This document shows positions 10,016 to 19,336 of a DNA stretch of 64,000 nucleotides, in pieces (within the stretch, counting starts at the first letter, position 1; every line of letters starts with the position of its first letter). The notes beneath the pieces are model-generated. The model saw only the letters and a program-made list of their open reading frames with translations, ran no database searches and was not told the origin of the DNA. Origin of the DNA: Bradyrhizobium guangdongense (GTDB taxonomy: Bacteria; Pseudomonadota; Alphaproteobacteria; Rhizobiales; Xanthobacteraceae); contig NZ_CP030051.1 in the NCBI RefSeq assembly GCF_004114975.1, forward strand, positions 4,774,001-4,838,000, in the 5' to 3' direction. The position numbers and the translations under genes are program-made.

Positions 10016-10996
10016 ATGAAAGCCGTCGTCGTCGAACAATATGCGCCTATCGATCAGATCGAGCTGAAGGACGTTCCGTCTCCGCTTTTGGAGCCCGGCC
10101 AGTTGCGCATCCGGGTGGAGGCGGCGGGGATCGGCTTTGTCGACGGTTTGAAAATCGAGGGGCGGTATCAGACCAGGGATCCCCTGCCTTTCATTCCCGG
10201 CACCGAATTCGCAGGCATCGTGGCCGAAGCGCCAGGCAGCCCGGGCGGCTATGAAGCCGGGATGCGCGTGATGGGCATGACGCGGTCGGGTGCGCTCGCC
10301 CAGGAAATCGTCGTCCAGCCTGAGGCGGTTTATCCCTTGCCGGACGGCGTCGCGGCCGAGGTCGCCGCCTCGTTTCGCGCCAATTATCTGACGGCGCTCT
10401 ACGCGCTGAGCGCCCGCGCCATGTTGTGCGAGGGCGAGCAGTTGCTCGTGCTGGGAGCAGCCGGCGGCACCGGCACCGCGGCCGTGCAGATCGGCAAGCT
10501 GCTCGGCGCTCGGGTCATCGCAGCCGCATCGACGCCGGAGAAGCGCGAATTCGCGCGCAGGCACGGCGCGGACGCAGTGATCGATTATACGCAAGCAGAC
10601 TGGCGTGACACGTTCAAGCAGTTGACGGACGGACACGGTGCCGACGTCATCTTCGACCCCGTCGGCGGCGACATCTCGCTGCAGGCGTTTCGCTCCATCG
10701 CCTGGCGCGGGCGCCATCTCGTGGTCGGCTTTGCCGGCGGTGCGATTCCCGCGCTGCCGTTCAATCTGCCGTTGCTAAAAGGCGGCGCCCTGCTCGGCGT
10801 CGATCTCGCTCAAATCCCCACACGCGAGCCCGATTTGCAGAAGCGCTTGATGGCGCAGTTGACGGGCTGGCTCGCCGACGGCCGGCTGCAGCCCGTGGTC
10901 GGCCACGTCTTCGCGCTCGAGGATTTCCGCGAGGCGTTCAGGACGATGCAGACGCGTGCCGCGCTCGGCAAGATGGTCGTGCGGATCGCGCCGTAG
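10016..10996 (+). CDS. Zinc-independent quinone oxidoreductase, MDR superfamily
   Basis: 326 residues of the NADPH:quinone reductase branch of medium-chain dehydrogenases. The N-terminal GroES-like half is followed by the nucleotide-binding motif LVLGAAGGTGTAAVQIGKLLGA near residue 142-163. No catalytic or structural zinc cysteines are seen. The substrate-site segment FDPVGGDISLQAFRSI is typical. ATG at 10016 follows AGAGG. Physiological substrate unknown. Confidence 0.88.
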   Translation: MKAVVVEQYAPIDQIELKDVPSPLLEPGQLRIRVEAAGIGFVDGLKIEGRYQTRDPLPFIPGTEFAGIVAEAPGSPGGYEAGMRVMGMTRSGALAQEIVVQPEAVYPLPDGVAAEVAASFRANYLTALYALSARAMLCEGEQLLVLGAAGGTGTAAVQIGKLLGARVIAAASTPEKREFARRHGADAVIDYTQADWRDTFKQLTDGHGADVIFDPVGGDISLQAFRSIAWRGRHLVVGFAGGAIPALPFNLPLLKGGALLGVDLAQIPTREPDLQKRLMAQLTGWLADGRLQPVVGHVFALEDFREAFRTMQTRAALGKMVVRIAP

Positions 10997-11092
10997 GCCT
11001 CACAAACGGAAACCGAGCATTTCCGAATGCCGCCTTGTCGCATGGACGCGGTCCATTAAATCTGGTCGATCCTCCCCACAGAGATCTGATTG

Positions 11093-12124
11093 ATGACCGC
11101 ACCGCTCGAATTCGGACTGGATACTTTTGGCGACGTCACGAAGGACGCCTCAGGCAGCATGCTTCCGCATGCGCAGGTGATCCGCAATGTCGTCGACGAG
11201 GCGGTGCTGGCCGACGAGATCGGCCTCGACTTCATCGGGCTCGGCGAACATCACCGTTCTGATTTTGCGATCTCCTCGCCCGAGACGGTGCTGGCGGCCA
11301 TCGCGTCGCGCACCAGGCGCATCCATCTCGGCTCGGCCGTGACGGTGCTGAGCTCGGACGATCCCATCCGCGTGTTCCAGCGGTTTGCGACCCTGGACGC
11401 GCTCTCAGGCGGCCGTGCCGAGGTGATCCTCGGCCGCGGCTCGTTTACGGAATCCTTTCCGCTGTTCGGCTTCGACCTGCGCAAATACGAGGAGCTGTTC
11501 GAGGAGAAGCTCGACCTGTTCGCCGCGTTGCTGTCGCAGAAGCCCGTGACGTGGCAGGGCAAGCTGCGTCCGGCGCTGAAGGATCAGCTGGTCTATCCGC
11601 CGGTCGAGCACGGCCCGCTCAAGACCTGGATCGGCGTCGGCGGCAGCCCGCAATCGGTGGTGCGCGCCGCGCATTACGATCTGCCCCTGATGCTCGCGAT
11701 CATAGGCGGCGACCCGACGCGGTTTGCCCCTTACGTCGATCTCTATCACCGCGCCTTCAAGGAGTTTGGCCGCCCCGCCCAGCAGATCGGCGCGCACTCG
11801 CCCGGCTATGTCGCCGAAACCGACGAGCAGGCGCGCGAGGAGCTGTGGCCGGATTACAAGGCGATGCGCGACCGCATCGGTCGCGAGCGCGGCTGGCCTC
11901 CGATGGGCCGCGATGAATTCGTCAGCGAGGCCGAGCACGGCTCGCTCTATGTCGGCTCGCCGGAGACGGTCGCACGCAAGATCGCCAAGACCGCGAAGGC
12001 GCTCGGGATTGCGCGGTTTCAGTTGAAGTATTCGGCCGGACCGTTGCCGCACGAGAAGCTGATGAAGAGTATCGAGCTCTACGGGCGGAAGGTGGTGCCG
12101 ATGGTGCGGGAGATGTTGGGGTGA
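11093..12124 (+). CDS. LLM-class flavin-dependent oxidoreductase
   Basis: 343 residues with the bacterial luciferase-like (beta/alpha)8 pattern: N-terminal FGLDTFGD, ADEIGLDFIGLGEHHR near residue 43, and VTVLSSDDPIRVFQRFATLD near 85. Such enzymes use reduced FMN (or F420 in some lineages) to oxidise small organic substrates; the substrate is not deducible. The TTG just before the ATG was rejected as start. It is the last gene before the tRNA-Tyr fragments that mark the island edge. Confidence 0.87.
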   Translation: MTAPLEFGLDTFGDVTKDASGSMLPHAQVIRNVVDEAVLADEIGLDFIGLGEHHRSDFAISSPETVLAAIASRTRRIHLGSAVTVLSSDDPIRVFQRFATLDALSGGRAEVILGRGSFTESFPLFGFDLRKYEELFEEKLDLFAALLSQKPVTWQGKLRPALKDQLVYPPVEHGPLKTWIGVGGSPQSVVRAAHYDLPLMLAIIGGDPTRFAPYVDLYHRAFKEFGRPAQQIGAHSPGYVAETDEQAREELWPDYKAMRDRIGRERGWPPMGRDEFVSEAEHGSLYVGSPETVARKIAKTAKALGIARFQLKYSAGPLPHEKLMKSIELYGRKVVPMVREMLG

Positions 12125-12233
12125 GATACTCGCGCGCACCTTGGTCGGTCTTCGCCCTTGGTTTCGCCGGACACCACGCGCCGCTCTTCAGACATCACGT
12201 GGCTGCGCCACGCGTAGCCCGAAGGGCGAAGCG

Positions 12234-12286
12234 TGGTGGGAAGGCAAGGCTCGAACCTGAAGCCATGAGGCGGCTGATTTATAGTC
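12234..12286 (-). other. Degenerate tRNA-Tyr 3'-end remnant (old attachment site)
   Basis: Shares an exact 23-bp core with the copy at 12877 and the terminal TGG (CCA complement), but has lost bases in the T arm and carries TATAG where the anticodon loop copy has TACAG. It is probably the scar of an earlier integration at the same tRNA, 643 bp from the better-preserved copy. Confidence 0.6.
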
Positions 12287-12876
12287 AAAAACCCCCGCAT
12301 GGTTCGAGAGACAGGCACTACTATTTACAGTCAGAACCGTCACCCAGTTCATGGACCTTATCGGCCAATTCGCGCGCCTCCATTGTGAGCGAGCCGCTGG
12401 AGGCTGCCCCCAATACTGAGAAGCCCTTATCTAAGTGATGAAGGGCCCTAGCGACTGACCCGCGCGTCGCATCGACTACCTCCGTTCGTCATCCGATGAT
12501 GGTCATGGATCGATGAAAGGCGCCATGCTCTCGTTCGGGCTTTCTCATCAGAAAGCGGGGAAAACTTCAAAGTTGAAACGGGAGGTCCCACCTGAGGCGG
12601 TCTTGTAGATCTTTCTGGTTCTACATCTTGTGCGGATGCTGGCCGGCTTCCGTCCGAGTATTGCCATGGAATGCTAACCACGGCCCCCGCGACTCCCCCG
12701 GTAAGCGCAATGCCAATCAGTCGCCCAAAGACTACCCAGCGGCGGAAGCCACCTACGTTCCAATCGGCCTCACGGAAAGCGCAGCATCGTGCTCAGAACA
12801 CCCCAGTTTGCGCTTCCGAATCAGGAAGATTGTGCCTTCGCTGGGAAGCGCGTCATCTCTAAGTTATTGAAAAAAT

Positions 12877-12930
12877 TGGTGGGGGAGGCAGGACTCGAAC
12901 CTGCGAAGCCATGAGGCGGCTGATTTACAG
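12877..12930 (-). other. 3' half of tRNA-Tyr(GTA), putative att site
   Basis: Reverse-complemented, this reads from the anticodon loop CTGTAAA through a class II variable arm (GCC...GGC), a T arm with GGTTCGAGTCC, the acceptor strand CTCCCCC, discriminator A and CCA. Identity to a tRNA stops at the anticodon loop, where many integrases cross over. The 5' half is missing, so this is the displaced chromosomal 3' end at the left boundary of an element. The intact gene should lie at the element's other end. Confidence 0.75.
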
Positions 12931-12934
12931 TTAC

Positions 12935-13133
12935 CCTGGGTCATCAAAATCATCCCCTCCAAATGCAACGATAGGGCAGTGTTTTGCGAAACACTGCCCC
13001 AAAGATTCAATGACTTAACCTAGAATCAGCTCCCTCCCCCACTATCGACAGGCCTCATCTTGACTCTGGGTCAACTTGGACATTTTTTGACCCAGGACTG
13101 ACCCAGCTTTGATCAAAGCTGCTGTTGACCCGG
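12935..13133. repeat. Clustered TGACCCAG/CTGGGTCA repeats and 16-bp palindrome, putative integrase-binding region
   Basis: Copies of the octamer occur at 12936-12943 and 13066-13073 (as CTGGGTCA), and at 13088-13095, 13099-13106 and 13126-13133 (as TGACCCAG or TGACCCGG). A perfect palindrome AGCTTTGATCAAAGCT lies at 13105-13120 and an 11-bp-stem hairpin at 12974-12999. Together they lie between the tRNA-Tyr fragment and the integrase start, where arm-type sites and an excisionase or autoregulatory site would be expected. Confidence 0.55.
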
Positions 13134-13141
13134 AGTGAAGA

Positions 13142-14677
13142 GTGCCAGAGTTACTCACCCTCAAAACCGTAAACGCCGCCCTGCGGCATCAGCGGGATGG
13201 CAGAAAGCGGTACGACAAGACCGACTCGAAGAGCCATGGATTGCAGCTCCGCGTGAAGCCCACATCAGTCCGTTGGTCAGTACGAGTGATGCTCCACGGC
13301 AATCAAAAGCGCTACGACCTCGGCCCGGTTGTCGATGGCGACGAAAGCGTCGGCGGCTTGTGCTTGGAGGACGCTCGCGCCAGAGCCAACACGGTCAGTG
13401 AGATGGCCCGCAAAGGGCACAACCCCGAATCCTTCCTCGGCGCCTGTGCGGCCGGGATTTCCGTTGAAACGCACCTGAAGCGCGAGGCGGCCCGTCCAAA
13501 ACCGTCCTGGTCCTGGCAGCAGGCCAAGAAGGAGTTCCTGGCCGATGTCGCACGCGCGAACCGGGAGGCCACCCACGTGGACTACCGCAAGAAACTCCAA
13601 CCAGGGGAGCTATCTCGGTTCGACGATCGCATGGTCAATACGATCACGCGGAACGAAATGGCGGAAGCTATAGCTGCGGTCCACGCGCGCGGAGCCGAAG
13701 CAATGTCGGAAGGCATGGTGCGGACCATTAAACGCTTTTGGAATTGGCTTGCCGAACCTGTGCGTCAAGACAAGACTAACGTGGCCGATGGGGTGATGAC
13801 AAAGCTGCAAGCTCCTCAACGTACTCGAGTTGAAATCGGCGAGGAGTTGTTCGATCCAGAGGACGAACGGGGTGACACGCCCCCGGAGATCGAGTTGGGT
13901 CGAGCGCTGGTAATTGCGCGTCAAGGGTACTTCCCTAAGCGCATTTCCCTGGGCATTGAGCTTATGCTCGGAACGTGCCAGCGGCGCCGGGCGATCACTG
14001 GTGCTAATGAGTCACGCTTCCGAAGTTATATGGAAGCCGAAGCTGAACAGGCCTGGTACGTACCGCCGTATTTCCGCAAGAGCGGAACCAAGCGCGGCAA
14101 TCGCTCGCATCTCGTACCATGTGTCGGTTTTGCGGCCCGAGCCGTCGATCAGCTTGGTCGAATGCTCGTTTATGACGCCAACTACAATGGCTGGTTATTT
14201 CCCGCCGACAAGCGCACCCAGTCAGAACGACCACATGCCGAAGCTGGGCTCTTCAACGACTACTTTTCCATTATGCCAGGCGTGAATTCCTCTCCCCACG
14301 GCGTGAGGTACGCCTTCGCCACCTACGGAGAACGAGACCTGGGGTTTCGAAAGGGAGAAGGGTCTCTCATTTTGGACCATCTGGAGGGGGTCGAACCTAA
14401 CGACGTAACTGGGCAATTCTACTCGTCCGATCCACAAATAGGACGAAAGCGCGAAATGATGCGAGCCTGGGTTGATTGGTGTGACCATTGGGCCATTCGA
14501 GCAGCCGAGGAAGATCCCCTTCTTTTAGATCGGGCATACATGGCGGAGATGTTCTATCGCGCCCGATACGGAGAAGAGCGGCTTGAACGCCGGATTGCAT
14601 ACCGCAAGAAGCGGGGTTGGCCTCTGTGGGATGCTGCCTGCGATAAGACGATAGCTCTTTCGCAAGCGGCTGGTTGA
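13142..14677 (+). CDS. int: Tyrosine-type integrase of P4-like/tRNA-targeting class
   Basis: 511 residues. The catalytic set can be followed: Arg in CQRRRAI near residue 282, HxxR as His386-Gly-Val-Arg389, His413 in ILDHLEG, and the nucleophile Tyr427 in GQFYSS. The N-terminal part resembles the DUF4102-type DNA-binding domain and the middle a SAM-like core-binding domain. The GTG start follows GGAGTGAAGA. The gene is 210 bp from a tRNA-Tyr 3' half, which is the probable target. It is intact, so the element may have been mobile recently. Confidence 0.88.
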   Translation: MPELLTLKTVNAALRHQRDGRKRYDKTDSKSHGLQLRVKPTSVRWSVRVMLHGNQKRYDLGPVVDGDESVGGLCLEDARARANTVSEMARKGHNPESFLGACAAGISVETHLKREAARPKPSWSWQQAKKEFLADVARANREATHVDYRKKLQPGELSRFDDRMVNTITRNEMAEAIAAVHARGAEAMSEGMVRTIKRFWNWLAEPVRQDKTNVADGVMTKLQAPQRTRVEIGEELFDPEDERGDTPPEIELGRALVIARQGYFPKRISLGIELMLGTCQRRRAITGANESRFRSYMEAEAEQAWYVPPYFRKSGTKRGNRSHLVPCVGFAARAVDQLGRMLVYDANYNGWLFPADKRTQSERPHAEAGLFNDYFSIMPGVNSSPHGVRYAFATYGERDLGFRKGEGSLILDHLEGVEPNDVTGQFYSSDPQIGRKREMMRAWVDWCDHWAIRAAEEDPLLLDRAYMAEMFYRARYGEERLERRIAYRKKRGWPLWDAACDKTIALSQAAG

Positions 14678-14759
14678 GTTCGGCACGAAATGGCGTGCAG
14701 CCGATTGCAGCCGTGGGCAAAGTACGTCCCCTTAAGGTACGTCTCCTAATCTGAAGCAC

Positions 14760-14793
14760 GAAAAGGCCCCGTCAGCGATGGCGGGGGCTTTTC
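14760..14793 (+). terminator. Rho-independent terminator after integrase
   Basis: GAAAAG-CCCCG pairs with CGGGG-CTTTTC around a GC-containing loop, so the hairpin begins with an A run and ends with TTTTC. It lies 83 bp after the integrase stop and would work in both directions. Confidence 0.65.
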
Positions 14794-14979
14794 GTTTCGG
14801 ATGTCGCGGGTCGCGGCGAACGTCAATCGATCGGACCTATGTCCTCTTTACCTCGACGTGGGCAAAGTTGGTCCCAGGGTGCAGCGTCCGCCGCGCAATT
14901 CCTTTTTGTTCGCGACTATGGGACATTTATACCTCGTTACCATAGTTTATGCTTCCGCTCATATTCGGACCTAGAGGAA

Positions 14980-16149
14980 ATGGCAGCTGGCTTCGTCTTT
15001 CATCGGCCAGAGCTTGCCCGCCGGATGGCCGACATTGCGCTTGGAACCGATCCCCTCGCAGGCAACTCAGGCCTTTTCCTTGCCGCACCACGCCGCACCG
15101 GGAAAAGCACACTCCTGAAGGCCGACCTTGTGCCCGAGCTCGAAAGTCGTGGCGCCCTTCCGGTTTACGTGGACCTTTGGGCGGATCGTAGCCGGGATCC
15201 AGGCGAAGTAATCGCCGAGAAGATCAGGGCGACGATTCAGGATCACGAGTCGGGCATTTTGAAAGTGGCGCGCAAGTCTGGCATGTCGAAGATCGGCATC
15301 GGCTCTTGGCTTGCCGTCGATATCGAAAAGATCGGGAGGCCCGGCGGAGCTACGATGGCCGACGCCATCGCCTACCTGAACAAGCGAGCTGGCCGTCCAA
15401 TCGTATTAATCGTTGACGAAGCCCAACACGCGCTGACTTCTCAGACCAGCGTGACAGCGATGTTCAGTCTGAAATCCGCAAGGGACGCCCTCAACATCGG
15501 AGTAGATAGCTCCGATGTTGGCAATGTCCGATTGGGGTTGGTCTTCACCGGCTCCCATCGCGACAAGCTGGCTTCGCTCGTGATTGGAAAGAACCAGCCG
15601 TTCTTCGGAGCGTCGGTCACCGACTTCCCTTTGTTGGGCGCCGACTTTGCCGCGGCCTATGCGGATTTCGTAAACACTCGACTCGCAGGGGATCGCCAGA
15701 TCGATAAAAAGGTGGTCGCGCGGGCGTTCGAGATCGTCGCGTTCCGGCCCGAACTCCTCCAAGCGGCAGTCCGTGAATACGTAACGGGCTCCATCGGAGT
15801 GAATGGATCATCGCCTTCCCTCCTCGAACAGGCATACGTCGTCAGAGAGCGCTATTGGCAGGAATTCGATTCTCAATGGACGTCCATGACGCCGCTGCAG
15901 AGGGCCGTTCTGCGTCGCATCATCGATCAGGGCGAAAATTATAGGCCGTTCGATGCCGATTCTTTAGCCGCATACTCCGAGAATGCGAACCAGCAAGTCA
16001 CCGTCCCCGACGCTCAAAGCGCCCTAGACGCGTTGCGGGAGAAAGGACTTGTGATCCGCATGGAGCGAGGTCGATATGCTCTGGATGATACATCGCTCAT
16101 CGACTGGCTCGCCGACAGGACGACCTACTCTACGCCTCGTCCGAGCTAG
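14980..16149 (+). CDS. AAA-type P-loop ATPase of island
   Basis: 389 residues from ATG 14980 (AGAGGAA just upstream); an upstream in-frame ATG at 14839 would add 47 residues. Walker A is APRRTGKST (about residues 36-44), Walker B IVLIVDEAQ (about 139-147), and sensor 1 lies in LGLVFTGSHRDK. The C-terminus contains a winged-helix-like segment (TPLQRAVLRRII ... LREKGLVIR). The layout matches ORC/Cdc6-like or archaeal-type STAND ATPases with a C-terminal wHTH. It lies next to the integrase, so a role in element maintenance or defence is possible; no partner gene is visible because an IS follows. Confidence 0.72.
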   Translation: MAAGFVFHRPELARRMADIALGTDPLAGNSGLFLAAPRRTGKSTLLKADLVPELESRGALPVYVDLWADRSRDPGEVIAEKIRATIQDHESGILKVARKSGMSKIGIGSWLAVDIEKIGRPGGATMADAIAYLNKRAGRPIVLIVDEAQHALTSQTSVTAMFSLKSARDALNIGVDSSDVGNVRLGLVFTGSHRDKLASLVIGKNQPFFGASVTDFPLLGADFAAAYADFVNTRLAGDRQIDKKVVARAFEIVAFRPELLQAAVREYVTGSIGVNGSSPSLLEQAYVVRERYWQEFDSQWTSMTPLQRAVLRRIIDQGENYRPFDADSLAAYSENANQQVTVPDAQSALDALREKGLVIRMERGRYALDDTSLIDWLADRTTYSTPRPS

Positions 16150-16369
16150 TTGATAACCTAACTTCTCAATCGTAGTGGTGCGCTCTCAACGCCCTGATCT
16201 GGACGTCCCTTCGCGAGTGCCGTCTCGAGAACACATGGCACGTCATAGGGGACATACTTTGCGCGGCACTTCCGGATTCCGTTGGTCCGCCCCCGATTTG
16301 GAATGTGCGATTCCAAGCACTTACAGGGGCCCTGGGGGACGTGCTTTGGGCGTCGCCGAACCGAGCTGC
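16150..16369. other. Intergenic stretch before IS21 element
   Basis: 220 bases with no open frame, terminator or repeat that I can support. It separates the ATPase from the left end of the insertion sequence. Confidence 0.5.
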
Positions 16370-16430
16370 TGTCGTTCGGCCTGCAATATTGACCCCCTAA
16401 GCCGGGGGATCGGCGTCCAAAATTGACCCC
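16370..16430 (+). repeat. Left end of IS21 element, two tandem terminal repeats
   Basis: Two related units, each containing TCGGC, a CAA run and TTGACCCC, begin at 16370 and 16410. They correspond in inverted orientation to units at the right end. Confidence 0.85.
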
Positions 16431-16483
16431 CTACAGATTGGTCTGTTGCGTTGCCTGCTTTGGAACGAAGCAGGTGGTGGGGG

Positions 16484-17983
16484 ATGCTGATCGTGGAGAC
16501 GATTGCCCGGATCCGGCGCGAGCACTTCATCAAGGGCAAGACGATCAAGGAGATCGCCCGTGACCTGAAGGTATCGCGGAACACGGTTCGGAAGGTGCTG
16601 AGGTCGGGAGAGACCTCCTTCGAGTACGAGCGGCAGGTGCAGCCGCGGCCAAAGCTGGGACGATGGGCAGCAGAGCTTGATGGATTGCTGGCGGCGAACG
16701 CGGCTAAATCGGCTCGCGAACAGCTGACGTTGATCCGGATCTTCGAAGAGCTGCGCGGCCGCGGCTATGACGGCGGTTACGATGCGGTGCGGCGTTACGC
16801 CAGGCGGTGGAGCAAAGAACGCGGGCAATCGACCGCGGCCGCTTATGTCCCGCTGAGCTTTGCCCCAGGCGAAGCCTACCAGTTCGACTGGAGCCACGAG
16901 GTGGTCTTGCTGAGCGGCACCACGGTGATGGTGAAGGCCGCCCATGTCCGGCTCTGTCACAGCCGCATGCTGTTCGTGCGGGCCTATCCGCGGGAGACGC
17001 AGGAGATGGTGTTCGACGCCCACGACCGGGCGTTCGCCCTGTTCAAAGGCACCTGCACCCGCGGCATCTATGACAACATGAAGACCGCCGTGGAGACGAT
17101 CTTCGTCGGTAAAGGGCGTCTCTACAATCGCCGCTTCCTGCAGATGTGCAGTCACTATCTGGTCGATCCGGTCGCCTGCACGCCAGCGTCGGGCTGGGAG
17201 AAGGGGCAGGTCGAGAACCAGGTCGGGCTGGTGCGAGAACGCTTCTTCACGCCGCGGCTGCGGTTCAAAAACCTCGACGAGTTAAACGCCTGGCTGCTCG
17301 ACAAATGCATCGCCTACGCCAAGGCTCATCGCCATCCGGAGCTGGTCGATCAGACGATCTGGGACGTGTTCGAAGCCGAACGCCCCAATCTCGTTCCCTA
17401 TGCCGGCCGCTTCGACGGCTTCCATGCGGTGACGGCATCGGTCTCGAAGACCTGCCTGGTGCGCTTCGACAACAACAAGTACTCGGTCGCAGCCAGCGCA
17501 GTCGGACGCCCCGTCGAGGTTCAAGCCTATGCCGATCGCATCGTGATCCGTCAGGATGGACGCATCGTTGCCGAGCACCCGCGATCCTTTGGCCGCGGCG
17601 ATACCGTCTACGACCCCTGGCATTATGTGCCGGTGCTCGCCCGCAAACCCGGCGCCTTGCGTAATGGTGCTCCCTTCAAAGACTGGGTGCTGCCGGCCGC
17701 GATCGAGCGGATCCGGCGCAAGCTTGCCAGCACCGACGATGGCAATCGGCAGATGGTCGACATCCTCAACGCGGTGCTGACTGACGGTCTGCCCGCGGTG
17801 GAAGCGGCCTGTGCCGAAGCGCTCAGTCACAGCGTCCATTCCGCCGATGTCGTGCTCAATATCCTGGCCCGTCAACGCGAACCCGCCCCACCGGCCAACA
17901 TCATGACGCCGGCCGCACTGACGCTCCGTCATGCACCGATCGCCGATTGTGCTCGCTACGACAACCTCCGGAGGACCATCTGA
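16484..17983 (+). CDS. istA: IS21-family transposase IstA
   Basis: 499 residues. N-terminal helix-turn-helix [21 protein letters not shown] (about 20-40), then an rve-type DDE integrase core starting around [14 protein letters not shown] and including IYDNMKTAV. The C-terminal part contains the NKYSV block typical of IstA. ATG at 16484 is preferred over the frame opening at 16451 because homologues begin at [15 protein letters not shown]. Its TGA overlaps the istB ATG (TGATG), a translational-coupling arrangement usual for IS21. Confidence 0.93.
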   Translation: MLIVETIARIRREHFIKGKTIKEIARDLKVSRNTVRKVLRSGETSFEYERQVQPRPKLGRWAAELDGLLAANAAKSAREQLTLIRIFEELRGRGYDGGYDAVRRYARRWSKERGQSTAAAYVPLSFAPGEAYQFDWSHEVVLLSGTTVMVKAAHVRLCHSRMLFVRAYPRETQEMVFDAHDRAFALFKGTCTRGIYDNMKTAVETIFVGKGRLYNRRFLQMCSHYLVDPVACTPASGWEKGQVENQVGLVRERFFTPRLRFKNLDELNAWLLDKCIAYAKAHRHPELVDQTIWDVFEAERPNLVPYAGRFDGFHAVTASVSKTCLVRFDNNKYSVAASAVGRPVEVQAYADRIVIRQDGRIVAEHPRSFGRGDTVYDPWHYVPVLARKPGALRNGAPFKDWVLPAAIERIRRKLASTDDGNRQMVDILNAVLTDGLPAVEAACAEALSHSVHSADVVLNILARQREPAPPANIMTPAALTLRHAPIADCARYDNLRRTI

Positions 17984-18846
17984 TGGAACGAACCCAAATC
18001 TTCGACCTCATGGGCGAACTCAAGCTCTACGGCATGAAGGCTGCCTTCGACGAGATCATGGCGACTGCCGTCAAGCGCCAGCACGAACCTCAGCGCATTG
18101 TCGGCGACCTGCTCAACGCCGAGATCAACGAGAAGCAAGCCAGGTCGATCAAATACCAGCTCACCATTGCCAAGCTGCCGCTCGCCAAGGACATCGCCGA
18201 CTTCCAGTTCGACGGCACGCCGATCAATCAGACTCTCGTCAATGATGTCGCTGGCGGCGGCTTCATCGCCCAACAACGCAACGTCGTGCTGGTTGGCGGC
18301 ACTGGCACAGGCAAAACCCACCTGGCCATCGCCATCGCCAGAAGCTGCATCCGATCCGGTGCCCGCGGCCGCTTCTTCAACGTAGTCGACCTCGTCAATC
18401 GCCTCGAGACCGAGACCCGCAACGGACGGCAAGGACGGCTCGCCGAGCATCTGACCCGGATGGACTTCATCGTGCTGGATGAACTCGGCTATTTGCCCTT
18501 CGCGCAGTCCGGTGGCCAGCTTCTCTTCCACCTCGTCAGCCGGCTCTATGAGCGCGCCTCCGTCATCGTGACCACCAATCTCGCCTTCGGCGAATGGCCG
18601 AGCGTGTTCGGCGACGCCAAAATGACCACCGCGCTGCTCGACCGATTGACCCATCACTGCGACATCGTCGAGACCGGCAACGATAGCTGGCGGTTCAAGA
18701 GTCGAGACGACGATCACGCCACCCGCGCTCGTCTCGCCTCCGCTATCCCGGCCAGCTCCGACGAGACGAGCGCTACCAGCAAAACCCGCCGCACGAAGGG
18801 GTCAAAATTGGACGCCGATGAGGGGTCAAATTTGCAGGCCGATTGA
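17983..18846 (+). CDS. istB: IS21-family helper ATPase IstB
   Basis: 287-residue AAA+ protein related to DnaC. Walker [12 protein letters not shown] lies near residue 105, Walker [13 protein letters not shown] near 165, and the arginine-finger region [22 protein letters not shown] near 220. It helps IstA choose targets and assemble the transpososome. The C-terminal tail runs through the right terminal repeats of the element, so it is poorly conserved there by nature. Confidence 0.93.
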   Translation: MERTQIFDLMGELKLYGMKAAFDEIMATAVKRQHEPQRIVGDLLNAEINEKQARSIKYQLTIAKLPLAKDIADFQFDGTPINQTLVNDVAGGGFIAQQRNVVLVGGTGTGKTHLAIAIARSCIRSGARGRFFNVVDLVNRLETETRNGRQGRLAEHLTRMDFIVLDELGYLPFAQSGGQLLFHLVSRLYERASVIVTTNLAFGEWPSVFGDAKMTTALLDRLTHHCDIVETGNDSWRFKSRDDDHATRARLASAIPASSDETSATSKTRRTKGSKLDADEGSNLQAD

Positions 18847-18848
18847 CA
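18798..18848 (-). repeat. Right end of IS21 element, two tandem terminal repeats
   Basis: Inverted counterparts of the left-end units at 18798-18818 and 18822-18848. They lie within the last istB codons. Confidence 0.85.
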
Positions 18849-19025
18849 GTCACCTCCACGATAGTGGACACTTTGCCGAACGACTCCCCCCTGTAGGGTC
18901 AACCAGCACCCGGTGCATCCGTTTCTAGGCGGCGCGGCTCGCTCGGGCGGCTTCAATCCCGGCGATCGCTGGTCGATATCGGGCGCCGGCCGGGGGCAAA
19001 AGCCGCGCCGACCAACAGCCCGCGG

Positions 19026-19244
19026 TCATCTCTCGATGTTCTTAATCATTGAGATGGGCCATCGACCATCATGTCCAACTATGGATATGCGCAGTCCATG
19101 AATATCGTCGAGAGAAAGGTGCTCGATCGAACCTGCCTTGCCGTCCGTCAAAATGACGGTGCGTCCGATCAGCTCTTCCTCCGCTTCATTCAGCTCGGCA
19201 AGGATCCTCATAGCTCGCCGAGCACCCGTTACCGATGCGCTCAT
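19026..19244 (-). CDS. Small hypothetical protein, beta-rich C-terminal half
   Basis: 72 residues if started at ATG 19244; the frame is open to 19334. The segment EEELIGRTVILTDGKAGSIE followed by LHGLRISIVGHDGRWPI-like sequence looks like a folded small domain, with alternating hydrophobic residues reminiscent of PRC-barrel-like proteins. No ribosome site is strong, so the start is uncertain. It is convergent with nothing and stands alone just right of the IS21 element. Function unknown. Confidence 0.5.
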   Translation of the reverse strand: MSASVTGARRAMRILAELNEAEEELIGRTVILTDGKAGSIEHLSLDDIHGLRISIVGHDGRWPISMIKNIER

Positions 19245-19336
19245 TTGGTAAGAATGGGCACAACGGGTCGGCGTTCCACAAATGCACCATAGCAAGTTGT
19301 CATTGAAACCTTGTCGCCGGGCCCCCGTTGGCACTT

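Larger units (their letters stand above)
12125..13141. other. Gene-poor island edge
   Basis: No coding sequence could be supported in these 1017 bases. They contain a palindromic stretch at 12198-12237, two copies of a tRNA-Tyr 3' end (12234 and 12877), a hairpin at 12974-12999, a cluster of TGACCC repeats and a 16-bp palindrome just upstream of the integrase. Base composition is lower in GC than the flanking core genes. It looks like the junction of at least one, perhaps two, integration events. Confidence 0.7.
16370..18848 (+). mobile_element. IS21-family insertion sequence (about 2.48 kb)
   Basis: Intact element with overlapping istA and istB. Outer inverted repeats of 27 bp (16370-16396 and 18822-18848) match at 23 of 27 positions. 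A second inner pair (16410-16430 and 18798-18818) matches at 19 of 21. Each ends in TTGACCCC, giving the tandem transposase-binding sites known for IS21. I could not find a convincing target-site duplication, so the exact end base may be off by one, or the flanks may have recombined. Confidence 0.9.

Noticed and set aside
12198..12237. Palindromic CACGTGG...CCACG stretch as a terminator
   Set aside because: It can pair, but no T run follows on either strand and its place inside the island edge fits a dispersed repeat as well.
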